Shown here: positions 6,380-15,109 of the stretch, piece by piece
Numbering within the stretch: position 1 is the first letter of the stretch
How the letters are laid out: every line of letters starts with the position of its first letter
From: Bacteroidales bacterium
GTDB lineage: Bacteria > Bacteroidota > Bacteroidia > Bacteroidales > Muribaculaceae
Direction of reading: 5' to 3'
DNA: 17,079 nt
Assembly (NCBI GenBank): GCA_900767075.1
Contig: CAAFXX010000474.1
Location: 1 to 17,079, forward strand
Translations under genes and position numbers: made by a program
The notes under the pieces: model-generated
What the model saw: only the letters and a program-made list of their open reading frames with translations
Database searches by the model: none
What the model was told of the DNA's origin: nothing

Positions 6380-7471
6380 TTATTTTGCGGGCTTTGATTC
6401 GCAGTAGAGGCAGCGGTAACCTTCCGAGCCGTCCTTGGCGGGACGGAAGAGCGTGTCGACGTTGCTTTCCATGTTGCAGATGCAGCGGCGGTTGGAACAA
6501 CGGAACTGGTTGCGCACCGTTCCTTCGGGAATGAGCTGCTGTTTGTTGTCGCCCTCTTCAGCCCATTTGAGCAGGGTCAGGATGAGTGCCATACGCACGA
6601 ATTTACCGTTCTCCACCTGGCGGAAATAAGCGGCACGCGGGTCGGCATCGACGTCGACGGCTATTTCATTCACGCGGGGCAGCGGGTGAAGCACGCGAAG
6701 TTCGGGCTTGGCTGCCTTGAGCTTGTCGGCTGTAAGCACGAAAGAATCCTTCACGCGGTCGAACTCGTCCTCGTCGAGGAAGCGCTCTTTCTGCACGCGG
6801 GTCATATAGAGCACGTCGAGTTCCGGCATAACCTCTTCCATCGTCTTCACCTCGCGGTAAGGGATGCCGTTCTTTTCGCAGACTTCTTTCTTCATGTAGT
6901 CGGGCAGACGGAGCTCGTCGGGGGCTATGAGGATAACCTCGACGCCCTCGTAGCGTGACAAAGCCTTGATAAGCGAGTGAACGGTGCGTCCGAAGCGGAG
7001 GTCGCCGCAGAAACCGATCTTGATGTTGTCGAAACGACCTATTTCACGCTTGATTGTGAGCAGGTCGGTGAGGGTCTGAGTGGGATGGCTGTGGCTGCCG
7101 TCGCCGGCGTTGATGACCGGGATGCGTGAGTTAAGCGCCGATACGAGGGCTGCTCCCTCTTCGAAGTGACGCATGGCGATGATGTCGGCGAAGCAGTTGA
7201 TCACCTTGGTGGTGTCGGCGCAGGTCTCCCCTTTCGATACCGACGTATTCTGGGCGTCGGAGAAGCCTATCACGTTGCCGCCGAGCTCCATCATTGCCGA
7301 TGTAAAGCTGAGGCGTGTTCTGGTCGAAGGCTCATAGAAAAGAGTTGCGAGTTTCTTTCCTTTGCAAGCCTCGCTGTATTTTTCCCTATTGGCGATGATG
7401 TCGAGCGCCAGGTTGATGACGCCGTCAAGTTCTTCGCGGCTAAGGTCGGTTGGATCGATAATATGTCTCAT
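6380..7471 (-). CDS. pyrB: Aspartate carbamoyltransferase catalytic chain fused to a PyrI-type zinc domain
   Basis: PyrB joins carbamoyl phosphate and aspartate to carbamoyl aspartate. Residues 1 to about 305 form a complete catalytic chain: STRTR (49-53) binds carbamoyl phosphate, Lys80 lies in the mobile loop, HPTQ is at 129-132 and HPLPRVNEI at 262-270. The last 45 residues are different. Cys325, Cys330, Cys354 and Cys357 have exactly the 5-24-3 spacing of the E. coli PyrI zinc ligands (109, 114, 138, 141), preceded by an IPEG segment like the LPER of PyrI. The roughly 100-residue allosteric nucleotide-binding domain of PyrI is absent. The zinc part normally contacts the catalytic chain, so the fusion may stabilise the trimer without CTP/ATP control. 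Its start is 13 nt past the pyrE stop, and it is the last gene of the pyr operon. Confidence 0.95.
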   Translation of the reverse strand: MRHIIDPTDLSREELDGVINLALDIIANREKYSEACKGKKLATLFYEPSTRTRLSFTSAMMELGGNVIGFSDAQNTSVSKGETCADTTKVINCFADIIAMRHFEEGAALVSALNSRIPVINAGDGSHSHPTQTLTDLLTIKREIGRFDNIKIGFCGDLRFGRTVHSLIKALSRYEGVEVILIAPDELRLPDYMKKEVCEKNGIPYREVKTMEEVMPELDVLYMTRVQKERFLDEDEFDRVKDSFVLTADKLKAAKPELRVLHPLPRVNEIAVDVDADPRAAYFRQVENGKFVRMALILTLLKWAEEGDNKQQLIPEGTVRNQFRCSNRRCICNMESNVDTLFRPAKDGSEGYRCLYCESKPAK

Positions 7472-7484
7472 AATACAGGGTTTA

Positions 7485-8141
7485 TTATTTTGCCGTAATC
7501 CACGATTCGTCGGAGGGGTTGGCGCGGAATGCGAGCAGGCGTGCCTCGTCCTCGGGTTTGATTCTGCCTTCCTCGACAGCGACTTTCACGAGGGAGTCGA
7601 GATTGGAGAGTGAATAATTGGTGACACCGGCGGCTTCAAGACGGTCGAGACCTTTCTTCATGCCGTAGGTGAAGATGCTGACAACGCCAAGTACGTCGGC
7701 TCCCGCCTCGCGGAGAGCCTCGACTACCTCGATGCAGCTTCCGGCAGTCGAGATAAGATCTTCGATGACAACAACTTTAGTCCCGGGTTCGAGGCGTCCT
7801 TCGATGCGGTTGTTTCTGCCATGGTCCTTGGCGGCTCCGCGAACGTAGCCCATGGGCATTCCGAGAATCCATGCCGCGATGGCTGCATGCGCTATACCTG
7901 CGGTGCTTGTTCCCATGAGTGACTGCGCTTCAGGAAATTTGTCGTTTACTGTCCAGGCGATGGCTTTCTCCACTATGTTGCGTGCCTCAGGATCGCTTAG
8001 AATGAGTCGGTTATCGCAATAGATAGGACTCTTAATGCCGCTTGCCCAGGTGAACGGCTCATCGGGGCGAAGGAATACGGCTCCTATGCGGAGCAACTCT
8101 TTTGCCACGTCGGTGGCCATTTCTTTATCTTTGTTTTCCAT
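7485..8141 (-). CDS. pyrE: Orotate phosphoribosyltransferase
   Basis: PyrE attaches orotate to PRPP to make OMP. The 218-residue protein has TWASGIKSPIYCDNR (31-45), an orotate-site signature of the long bacterial type, and the PRPP loop VVVIEDLISTAGS (123-135) with the acidic pair ED. A mobile-loop RGAAKDHGRNNRIEG (101-115) supplies the basic residues that bind pyrophosphate. Start MENKDKEM at 8141 is used; Met8 is an alternative. It follows pyrF after a 112-bp gap, the largest in pyrC-pyrB, and precedes pyrB by 13 nt. The gene appears complete and ordinary. Confidence 0.96.
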   Translation of the reverse strand: MENKDKEMATDVAKELLRIGAVFLRPDEPFTWASGIKSPIYCDNRLILSDPEARNIVEKAIAWTVNDKFPEAQSLMGTSTAGIAHAAIAAWILGMPMGYVRGAAKDHGRNNRIEGRLEPGTKVVVIEDLISTAGSCIEVVEALREAGADVLGVVSIFTYGMKKGLDRLEAAGVTNYSLSNLDSLVKVAVEEGRIKPEDEARLLAFRANPSDESWITAK

Positions 8142-8253
8142 TTTGTTGTTTTTGTAAATCGTAATAAGTTAATCAGGGTTATTCTGATTTAAGAGGTGTT
8201 TCGGATATCTGCAACTCATCTCCCACGGAAGATGAAGATAAGGAGATATGCTT
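8142..8253 (-). other. pyrF-pyrE gap with two small hairpins
   Basis: The 112-bp gap has a 6-bp stem (8171-8176 with 8184-8189, 7-nt loop) and a compact 7-bp stem within 8217-8234 that pairs fully only as minus-strand RNA (one G-U). Neither is followed by a U-tract, and no TAnnTTTG promoter is visible on the minus strand. The hairpins could be processing or stability elements after pyrF, or incidental. Confidence 0.3.
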
Positions 8254-8955
8254 TCAACCACAAAATTCGGCGACGCAGCGGCGGTAAGCAGCTACAGGAT
8301 CTTCGGCGGCTGTGATGGGACGGCCCACAACGATGTAGTCAGAGCCTATCTCGCGGGCACGAGCCGGAGTTGTGATACGCACCTGGTCGTCTTTGGCGGC
8401 GTCGGCGAATCGGATACCCGGTGTTACAGCCATGAAGTCCTTTCCGCATGCCTCCTTCACCATTCCGGCTTCAAGCGGACTGCAGACAACGCCGTCGAGA
8501 CCTGCCTCCTTGGCATTGCGGGCGTAATGGCAGATAGTTTCTCCTATCGTGGAATCGATCAGGAGCTGCTTGCGCATGGCCTCTTCCGACGTGCTCGTGA
8601 GCTGTGTCACGGCTATCAGGAGCGGACGCGTGCCGTCCTCGCGTGTAAGGCCTTCGAGAGCCGCCGCCATCATCTCTTTTGTGCCGGAAGCGTGTACGTT
8701 GACCATATCGACGTCGAGCGCCGACAGCACCTTCATCGCTTTCTTGACGGTATTGGGGATATCGTGAAGCTTCAGGTCGAGGAAGATCTTGTGTCCGCGG
8801 CGCTTGAGCTCCCGCACGATATCATTGCCGGCGGCATAGTAAAGCTCCATGCCGATCTTGACGAAGGGCTTGCGCTCTTCATTTTCAAATTTGTCGAGGA
8901 ATGCGAGAGCCGCCTCCTTTGAGGCGAAGTCGCATGCTATAATAACATCTTTCAT
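8254..8955 (-). CDS. pyrF: Orotidine 5'-phosphate decarboxylase, short bacterial type
   Basis: PyrF decarboxylates OMP to UMP, the last step of the pathway. The 233-residue protein starts MKDVIIACDF (substrate-binding Asp9) and has the catalytic DLKLHD (60-65) followed by IPNT, a TQLTS strand, GVVCSPLEA, TPGIR and the phosphate-binding VVGRPIT. This is the type 1 enzyme of about 230-240 residues, as in Bacillus. From general knowledge many Bacteroides species have a longer type of about 270 residues, so this form may have a different origin. It lies 44 nt downstream of pyrD. The gap has a near-consensus TAACGTTTG, one base too long for a -7 box. Confidence 0.95.
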   Translation of the reverse strand: MKDVIIACDFASKEAALAFLDKFENEERKPFVKIGMELYYAAGNDIVRELKRRGHKIFLDLKLHDIPNTVKKAMKVLSALDVDMVNVHASGTKEMMAAALEGLTREDGTRPLLIAVTQLTSTSEEAMRKQLLIDSTIGETICHYARNAKEAGLDGVVCSPLEAGMVKEACGKDFMAVTPGIRFADAAKDDQVRITTPARAREIGSDYIVVGRPITAAEDPVAAYRRCVAEFCG

Positions 8956-8999
8956 AAAGTAAATATTTCAAACGTTAGGCGTTGTGGGTTCGCGGGGAA

Positions 9000-9896
9000 T
9001 CAGGGACGCTTCGAGAGCCCCTCGATGATACGCGGGCATGCGAACGGGTCGACGAGGTTGGCGGAACCGACTTCGACGGCTGTCGCTCCGGCGAGCATCA
9101 TCTCTATGGCGTCGTTGGCTGTGGCGACGCCTCCGCAGCCTATTATCGGAAGATCGACGGCGTGGCTGACCTGCCATACCATGCGGATTGCCACGGGCAG
9201 CACAGCCGGACCTGAGAAGCCTCCCATCACGTTAGCCACTACAGGCTGTCCCGTGCGTGTGTCGATACGCATGCCGAGCAGCGTGTTGATGAGGCAGAGA
9301 CCGTCGGCACCGGCGTCGGCGACAGCCTTGGCTATTGCCACGATGTCGGTCACGTTGGGAGTGAGCTTCACATAGACGGGCTTTGAAGTGGCGGCACGTA
9401 CTGCCGAAACGACTTCAGCAGCCGCCTTGGGGTCGGTGCCGAAGCTCATGCCTCCGCTGTGGACGTTGGGGCAGCTCACGTTGAGCTCGATGATGTCAAT
9501 GTCGGCGCATTTGTCGGCGCGGCGGCAGCATTCGGCATATTCGTCGACCGAGAAGCCGCTGATGTTGGCGACGATGGGGTTGTGGTATATCTTTCTCAGC
9601 TTCGGAATCTCGGTTGAGATCAGGGCGTCGATACCCGGATTCTGAAGGCCCACGGAGTTGATGAGACCCGAGGTGCATTCTGCCACGCGCGGCAGGGGAT
9701 TGCCGATGCGCGGATTGAGGGTAGTGCCTTTGAGCGAGATGGCTCCGAGAAGGTTGAGGTCATAATAGTCAGCCATGTTGTAGCCGAAACCGAAACATCC
9801 GCTGGCAGGTATGATGGGATTGGGGAGTTTTACACCCGAGAGGCTGACACTCCAGTCGCCGGAGGAGCGACGCTCGTTGATTTCTTTTATATCCAT
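9000..9896 (-). CDS. pyrD: Dihydroorotate dehydrogenase class 1B, catalytic subunit
   Basis: PyrD oxidises dihydroorotate to orotate with FMN; in class 1B electrons pass to NAD through PyrK. The 298-residue TIM-barrel protein has IPASGCFGFG, SLKGTT, NSVGLQNPG, and the active-site strand ELNVSCPNVHSGG with the catalytic Cys typical of class 1. It also has the FMN-binding IIGCGGV and AGATAVEVGSANL. It ends at IIEGLSKRP, some 10-15 residues earlier than relatives such as the roughly 311-residue enzymes of Bacillus and Lactococcus, so the last helix is missing. Reading on in another frame gives no matching continuation. pyrK is 9 nt upstream, which supports a PyrD-PyrK complex. Confidence 0.95.
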   Translation of the reverse strand: MDIKEINERRSSGDWSVSLSGVKLPNPIIPASGCFGFGYNMADYYDLNLLGAISLKGTTLNPRIGNPLPRVAECTSGLINSVGLQNPGIDALISTEIPKLRKIYHNPIVANISGFSVDEYAECCRRADKCADIDIIELNVSCPNVHSGGMSFGTDPKAAAEVVSAVRAATSKPVYVKLTPNVTDIVAIAKAVADAGADGLCLINTLLGMRIDTRTGQPVVANVMGGFSGPAVLPVAIRMVWQVSHAVDLPIIGCGGVATANDAIEMMLAGATAVEVGSANLVDPFACPRIIEGLSKRP

Positions 9897-9905
9897 GGCT
9901 TGAGA

Positions 9906-10652
9906 TTATTTCCAGATTAATTCATCTTTATCGAACACGGGACCTGCCTTGCAGATGCCTTTGCCGCCTTTCTTGGTCTGCACCACGCAGCACATGCAGA
10001 TTCCGAATCCGCATGCCATGCGCGACTCCAGGCTGACTTCGCCGGGAATGTCGAGGTTCTCGCAAAGAGAGCGGAGCATCGGTGTCGGACCGCAGGCGTA
10101 GAAATAGTCGGCGTTTATCTTTTTCTCGCGGATAGCGTCGGTGACGAATCCACGGACTCCGTGTGTGCCGTCGACGGTGCAGATGTGCGTCTCGACGCCG
10201 AGGCTGCGGAATTCCTCTTCGTAGCAGACCTCGGAAACATTGTTGAAGCCGAGCACGACGACGGGCTTGATGCCTCGGGCAAGGAATTTTTTAGCCAGAT
10301 TGAATAGGGGAGCGATGCCGATGCCGCCGCCGAGCAATAGGGGAGCGGCGCATTCGCGGTCCTCCGAGAAACCGTTGCCGAGTCCGGTAAGGGTGTTGAC
10401 CACCGTGCCGGGTTTCATCTGCGAGAGTTCCTCCGTTCCTTCTCCGATCACCTTGATGAGTAGCGTCAGGGTGTCGGCGGTATAGTCACACACCGAGATA
10501 GGGCGGCGCAGGTATTTGCCGGGAACTTCCAGGTTGACGAACTGGCCGGCGCGTGTGATCAGGCTCATGTCTCCTCCGAGCTTCATCTCGAACACCGTGT
10601 CGGTGAGAGCCCGCATGGAGAGTATTTTATATTCTTGCTCGATAGCTTTCAT
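9906..10652 (-). CDS. pyrK: Dihydroorotate dehydrogenase B, electron-transfer subunit
   Basis: PyrK carries FAD and a [2Fe-2S] cluster and passes electrons from PyrD to NAD. The 248-residue protein has a ferredoxin-reductase fold: FAD-binding RRPISVCD (49-56), a nucleotide-binding GGGIGIAPL (108-116), and ACGPTPML (186-193). The cluster ligands are Cys214, Cys219, Cys222 and Cys234 in the CGFGICMCC stretch and the following KGGKGIC. The last spacing (12) is slightly shorter than in Lactococcus (about 15). An extra Cys221 lies beside Cys222. pyrC ends 59 nt upstream and pyrD starts 9 nt downstream. Confidence 0.95.
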   Translation of the reverse strand: MKAIEQEYKILSMRALTDTVFEMKLGGDMSLITRAGQFVNLEVPGKYLRRPISVCDYTADTLTLLIKVIGEGTEELSQMKPGTVVNTLTGLGNGFSEDRECAAPLLLGGGIGIAPLFNLAKKFLARGIKPVVVLGFNNVSEVCYEEEFRSLGVETHICTVDGTHGVRGFVTDAIREKKINADYFYACGPTPMLRSLCENLDIPGEVSLESRMACGFGICMCCVVQTKKGGKGICKAGPVFDKDELIWK

Positions 10653-10711
10653 TGCTTTGGGATTTGGGGTTAATTAATGGGGGAGTTCCCTTGACCATTC
10701 AAAGGATTCCC

Positions 10712-11794
10712 TCAGTCGTCAAGTCGTTTGCCGAAGAGCTTCATGCCCTCGAAGGGTGTGCTCCTTCCTTTCGACTTGAAGGTAGTCGGGTCGACGGTCA
10801 CCTCGGCGTCGAGATCCCAGCGATAGGAGAGACCCGGGTCAGGGAGTCCGAATATGCGTCGCGGATTCAATGCCATAAGCTCGATCAGTTTCTCGAAGGA
10901 GATCAAGCCTGTCTTGACCAGGAATGTATAGCAGGCGGCAAATGATGTCTCGAGTCCTACGACACCCATGGCACTCCCCTTCAGTCCGCGGCTTTTCTCT
11001 TCGGCTGAATGAGGAGCGTGGTCGGTGGCGATGACCTCGATCGTGCCGTCGGTTATTCCTTCGAGCAGAGCGTCGCGGTCGCGTTGAGAGCGGATGGGTG
11101 GGTTCATCTTGAAACGCCCCTCGTCAAGAAGGTCGCGGTCGCAGAATGCAAGGTAGTGCGGACCTGTCTCGCAGGTGACACTGACGCCGTCTTTCTTGGC
11201 ATCGCGGATCAACGCCACGCTCTCGGCGGTCGAGATGTGACAGATATGCAGCTTGCAGCCGGTGTCGGCGCTGAGGCGTATGTTGCGTTCAATCTCGCGC
11301 CATTCGCTTTCTGAGCAGATTCCTTTGTGTCCGTTGGCACGGCAGTATTCGCCGTCGTGGATGTATCCGCCGCGCAGCAGCGAGTTGACCTCGCAGTGGG
11401 CGGCGAGCACTTTGCCTGTCGGTGCGATTGCCGACATTGCCTCGCGCATCACCCCTTCGTCCTGCACGCCGCTGCCGTCGTCGGAGAAGCCTGCCACGAG
11501 CGGGGCGAGCGCCTCATAGTCCACAAGCTCGCGCCCTTTGCGCTCGCGTGTGATGGTGGCGTAGGGGATGACCTCCACCACGGCATCACGGCGGATGATA
11601 TCGAGCTGTTCCTGAAGGTGCTCGGGCGAATCGGGGGCGGGGGAGAGGTTCGGCATGGTGCAGACGGTCGAGAAACCGCCTGCAAGGGCGGCTTCCGAAC
11701 CGGTGTGTATTGTTTCCTTGTACGAGAATCCGGGTTCGCGGAAATGGACGTGCACGTCGCAGAGACCGGGGATTTCGACAATATTATTGCTCAT
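10712..11794 (-). CDS. pyrC: Dihydroorotase, class I type with a short N-terminus
   Basis: PyrC cyclises carbamoyl aspartate to dihydroorotate at a zinc site. Metal ligands are visible: His15 and His17 in DVHVHFREPG, Asp105 or Asp106 in FSDDGSGVQ, His133 in AAHCEVN, His186 in HICHIST, and Asp258 in ATDHAPH. Substrate-binding residues sit in PGFSYKET and TMPNL. The 360-residue protein starts only 14 residues before the HVH motif; in Bacillus-type enzymes this motif is near residue 60, so about 45 residues of the N-terminal beta-sandwich are missing. The space upstream (26 nt to the carB stop) cannot hold them, so this is not a wrong start. The C-terminal strands (VTVDPTTFKSKG) are present. It is co-transcribed with carB and pyrK. 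Confidence 0.93.
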   Translation of the reverse strand: MSNNIVEIPGLCDVHVHFREPGFSYKETIHTGSEAALAGGFSTVCTMPNLSPAPDSPEHLQEQLDIIRRDAVVEVIPYATITRERKGRELVDYEALAPLVAGFSDDGSGVQDEGVMREAMSAIAPTGKVLAAHCEVNSLLRGGYIHDGEYCRANGHKGICSESEWREIERNIRLSADTGCKLHICHISTAESVALIRDAKKDGVSVTCETGPHYLAFCDRDLLDEGRFKMNPPIRSQRDRDALLEGITDGTIEVIATDHAPHSAEEKSRGLKGSAMGVVGLETSFAACYTFLVKTGLISFEKLIELMALNPRRIFGLPDPGLSYRWDLDAEVTVDPTTFKSKGRSTPFEGMKLFGKRLDD

Positions 11795-11820
11795 AATTAT
11801 ATAATAATATAAAAATTATA

Positions 11821-14800
11821 TTATTTATATTCGTCCCAGCTCTTGATGCTGATGTCGTCGAGAGTCATCTCGCAGAACGCCTTGATGAAGGCGCCGGCAA
11901 GACGGGCGTTGGTGATCAGCGGGATATTGAGGTCGCTCGACGCGCGGCGGATCTTGTATCCGATGCTGAGTTCCTTCGGGGTAAGGTTCTTCGGAATATT
12001 AACAACCAGATCGATGTCTTTGTTGTGGAGCATCTCGATCGCCTGGGGCTTGCGGGGATCGCTGGGCAGGTAGACCGTAATGGCGGGAATGCCGTTTTCA
12101 CTGAGGAAACGCTGTGTGCCTTCCGTGGCACAGATTGTGTAACCCTGGCGGTGGAGTAGGCGTGCCGGTTCGAGCATGTCGACCTTCTGGCGAGCCGGAC
12201 CTGTCGAGAGGAACACCATTTTTTTCTTCGACGGGATTCTGTAGCCTACCGAGAGCATCGACTTGAGGATTGCCTCAGAAGTGTCGTCGCCGATACAGCC
12301 CACCTCGCCTGTCGACGACATGTCGACGCCGAGCACCGGGTCGGCACCCTGCAGACGAGAGAAGGAGAACTGCGACGCCTTGATACCCACATAGTCGAGG
12401 TCGAATGCCGATTTTCCGGGTTTGTCGACCGGAACGCCGAGCATTACGCGTGTCGCGGTGTCGATGAAATTCTGTTTGGAGACCTTCGATACGAAGGGGA
12501 ACGAGCGCGATGCGCGGAGGTTACATTCAATCACCTTTATATCGTTGTCCTTGGCAAGGAACTGGATGTTGAATGGTCCTGAGATATGGAGTGCCTTGGC
12601 AATTTTGCCTGAAATCTTCTTGATCCGGCGCATGGTCTCCACATAGAGCTTCTGCGGCGGGAACTGTATGGTGGCATCGCCGGAATGCACGCCGGCGAAT
12701 TCTATATGCTCCGAGATAGCGTAGAGCTTTATGTCGCCGTTCTGTGCCACGGCGTCCATCTCGATCTCTTTTGCCTGCTGGATGAATTCCGTCACGACAA
12801 CGGGATGTTGCTTCGACACGTTGGCGGCGAGCTTCAGGAATCGCGTGAGCTCGTCCTCGTTCGAGCAGACGTTCATGGCGGCTCCGGAAAGCACGTAGGA
12901 GGGGCGCACGAGAACGGGGAAGCCCACTTCGGCGACAAATTCGTCGATGTCAGCCATCGACGTCAGCTCCCTCCAGCGAGGCTGGTCAACGCCGATTGAA
13001 TCGCAGAGCGACGAGAACTTGTTGCGGTCCTCGGCATTGTCGATGTCGACCGCCTGTGTGCCGAGGATATTGATCTTGGCCTTGTCGAGGCGCATGGCGA
13101 GGTTGTTCGGGATCTGGCCGCCTGTCGAAAGGATCACGCCGTGAGGACATTCGAGTTCAAGGATATCCATCACGCGCTCGTAGGTGAGTTCGTCGAAGTA
13201 GAGGCGCTCGCACATGTCGTAGTCGGTCGAGACGGTCTCCGGGTTATAGTTTATCATGACGGGGCGGTAGCCCTGCTCGGCTACTGTGAGCAGCGCGTTG
13301 ACGCCGCACCAGTCGAACTCAACCGATGAGCCGATGCGGTAGGCACCCGAGCCGAGCACGACTACCGAGCGGTGGTCGCCGGTATACTGTACGTCGTTCT
13401 GTGTGCCGTTGTATGTGAGATATAGATAGTTGGTCTGTGCCGGATATTCTGCGGCGAGGGTGTCGATCTGCTTCACCACCGGGCGGATGCCGCGGCGTAG
13501 ACGGTCTTCGCGCACGATATTGGAAAGCTCCTCGAAACGCTTGGTCATCTCACTGCCATAGAGCGCCCTGCCGATCTGGAAATCGCTGAAGCCCTGCCCT
13601 TTCGCCAGACGCAGCATATTGTCGGGAATCTCCTTCACGTCGTCGAAGCCCTCAAGCTCGATAGCCATCTTATGGATGTTGAGGAGCTTCTCGAGGAACC
13701 AGCGGTCGATCTTGGTAAGCTCGTGGATCCTCTCAACTGTATAGCCTTTGCGGAGTGCCTGTTCGATGGCAAAGATACGCTTGTCGGTAGGCTCGCTGAG
13801 CGCCTTCTCGAGGTCGTCGATGGCGGGAAGCTTGTTTTCCACGAAACCGTGCATGCCCTGCCCTATCATTCGCAGGCCTTTCTGGATCACCTCTTCGAAA
13901 GTCCTGCCGATCGCCATGACCTCGCCCACCGATTTCATCGACGAGCCGATCTGACGGCGCACGCCGTGGAACTTGCCGAGGTCCCAGCGCGGTATCTTGC
14001 AGACGATATAGTCGAGTGCCGGCTCGAAGAACGCCGATGTGGAGCGTGTCACGCTGTTCTTGAGGTCGAAGAGACCGTATCCGAGGCCGAGCTTGGCGGC
14101 TACGAACGCCAGGGGATATCCTGTAGCCTTCGACGCCAGTGCGGAGCTTCGCGACAGACGGGCGTTGACCTCGATCACGCGGTAATCCATGCTTTGGGGG
14201 TCGTAGGCGTACTGCACGTTGCACTCTCCCACTATTCCTATATGGCGGATGATCTTGATTGCGAGCTTGCGCAGCATATGGTAGTCCTCGTTCGAGAGGG
14301 TCTGCGACGGAGCCACGACTATGGATTCCCCAGTATGGATGCCGAGGGGGTCGAAGTTCTCCATGTTGCAGACCGTTATGCAGTTGTCGAAACGGTCGCG
14401 CACCACTTCATACTCTACCTCTTTCCAGCCTTTGAGTGATTTCTCCACAAGCACCTGCGGTGAGAACGAGAGGGCTGTCTCCACGAGCTTAACGAGTTCG
14501 TCTCGGTTGTCGCAGAAGCCTGAGCCGAGTCCTCCGAGCGCATAGGCGGCGCGTACGATCACCGGGTAGCCGAGCCGGTCGGCGGCGACCACGGCGTCCT
14601 CGACCGAATTCACAGCCTCGCTCTTGATGGTCTTGACGTCGATCTCGTCGAGTTTCTTCACGAAGAGCTCGCGGTCCTCGGTATCCATGATGGCGCGGAC
14701 GGGAGTGCCGAGCACTTTCACGTCGTATTTCTCAAGCACGCCGCTCTCGTAGAGCTGCACGCCGCAGTTGAGCGCCGTCTGCCCTCCAAAAGCCAGGAAG

Positions 14801-15060
14801 ATGCCGTCGGGCTTCTCCTTTGCGATGACTTTCTCAACGAAATAGGGTGTTACAGGAAGAAAATAGATCTTATCGGCAAACCCCTCCGATGTCTGCACCG
14901 TGGCGATATTGGGGTTTATGAGCACTGTCTCGATGTTCTCCTCCTTCATTGCCTTCAGGGCCTGGGAGCCTGAATAGTCGAACTCTCCGGCCTCGCCTAT
15001 CTTGAGGGCTCCGGAGCCGAGAAACAGCACTTTCTTGATATCTTTGTTCTGGTTGCTCAT
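11821..15060 (-). CDS. carB: Carbamoyl-phosphate synthase large chain
   Basis: CarB makes carbamoyl phosphate from bicarbonate, ammonia (from CarA) and two ATP. The 1079-residue protein has two homologous halves: the first opens KKVLFLGSGALKIGEAGEFD and the second, from about 563, RSVVVLGSGAYRIGSSVEFD. Each is an ATP-grasp unit, with FGGQTALNCG, RAAYALGGLGSG and VEVNARLSRSS in the first and STGGQIPNN, RPSYVLSGAAM and IECNLRASRS in the second. A C-terminal MGS-like regulatory domain starts at about 930 (VFLSTGP, ATEGTQRFL, VVNIPK). The variant looks closer to the eukaryotic-type sequence (SGSQALKAMKEENI) than to E. coli CarB. ATG 15060 is preferred to the in-frame GTG at 15066. It is 89 nt after carA, with a terminator hairpin in the gap. 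Confidence 0.97.
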   Translation of the reverse strand: MSNQNKDIKKVLFLGSGALKIGEAGEFDYSGSQALKAMKEENIETVLINPNIATVQTSEGFADKIYFLPVTPYFVEKVIAKEKPDGIFLAFGGQTALNCGVQLYESGVLEKYDVKVLGTPVRAIMDTEDRELFVKKLDEIDVKTIKSEAVNSVEDAVVAADRLGYPVIVRAAYALGGLGSGFCDNRDELVKLVETALSFSPQVLVEKSLKGWKEVEYEVVRDRFDNCITVCNMENFDPLGIHTGESIVVAPSQTLSNEDYHMLRKLAIKIIRHIGIVGECNVQYAYDPQSMDYRVIEVNARLSRSSALASKATGYPLAFVAAKLGLGYGLFDLKNSVTRSTSAFFEPALDYIVCKIPRWDLGKFHGVRRQIGSSMKSVGEVMAIGRTFEEVIQKGLRMIGQGMHGFVENKLPAIDDLEKALSEPTDKRIFAIEQALRKGYTVERIHELTKIDRWFLEKLLNIHKMAIELEGFDDVKEIPDNMLRLAKGQGFSDFQIGRALYGSEMTKRFEELSNIVREDRLRRGIRPVVKQIDTLAAEYPAQTNYLYLTYNGTQNDVQYTGDHRSVVVLGSGAYRIGSSVEFDWCGVNALLTVAEQGYRPVMINYNPETVSTDYDMCERLYFDELTYERVMDILELECPHGVILSTGGQIPNNLAMRLDKAKINILGTQAVDIDNAEDRNKFSSLCDSIGVDQPRWRELTSMADIDEFVAEVGFPVLVRPSYVLSGAAMNVCSNEDELTRFLKLAANVSKQHPVVVTEFIQQAKEIEMDAVAQNGDIKLYAISEHIEFAGVHSGDATIQFPPQKLYVETMRRIKKISGKIAKALHISGPFNIQFLAKDNDIKVIECNLRASRSFPFVSKVSKQNFIDTATRVMLGVPVDKPGKSAFDLDYVGIKASQFSFSRLQGADPVLGVDMSSTGEVGCIGDDTSEAILKSMLSVGYRIPSKKKMVFLSTGPARQKVDMLEPARLLHRQGYTICATEGTQRFLSENGIPAITVYLPSDPRKPQAIEMLHNKDIDLVVNIPKNLTPKELSIGYKIRRASSDLNIPLITNARLAGAFIKAFCEMTLDDISIKSWDEYK

Positions 15061-15109
15061 AATCACTGGTTATTGGTATGGGATGTGGAGAAAAGGGGAG
15101 AGGAATTTG

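Noticed and set aside
13672..14439. Plus-strand ORF of 255 codons
   Set aside because: Antisense to well-conserved carB.
15061..15066. GTG start for carB two codons upstream
   Set aside because: ATG at 15060 gives the normal N-terminus; the GTG adds only two residues with no support.
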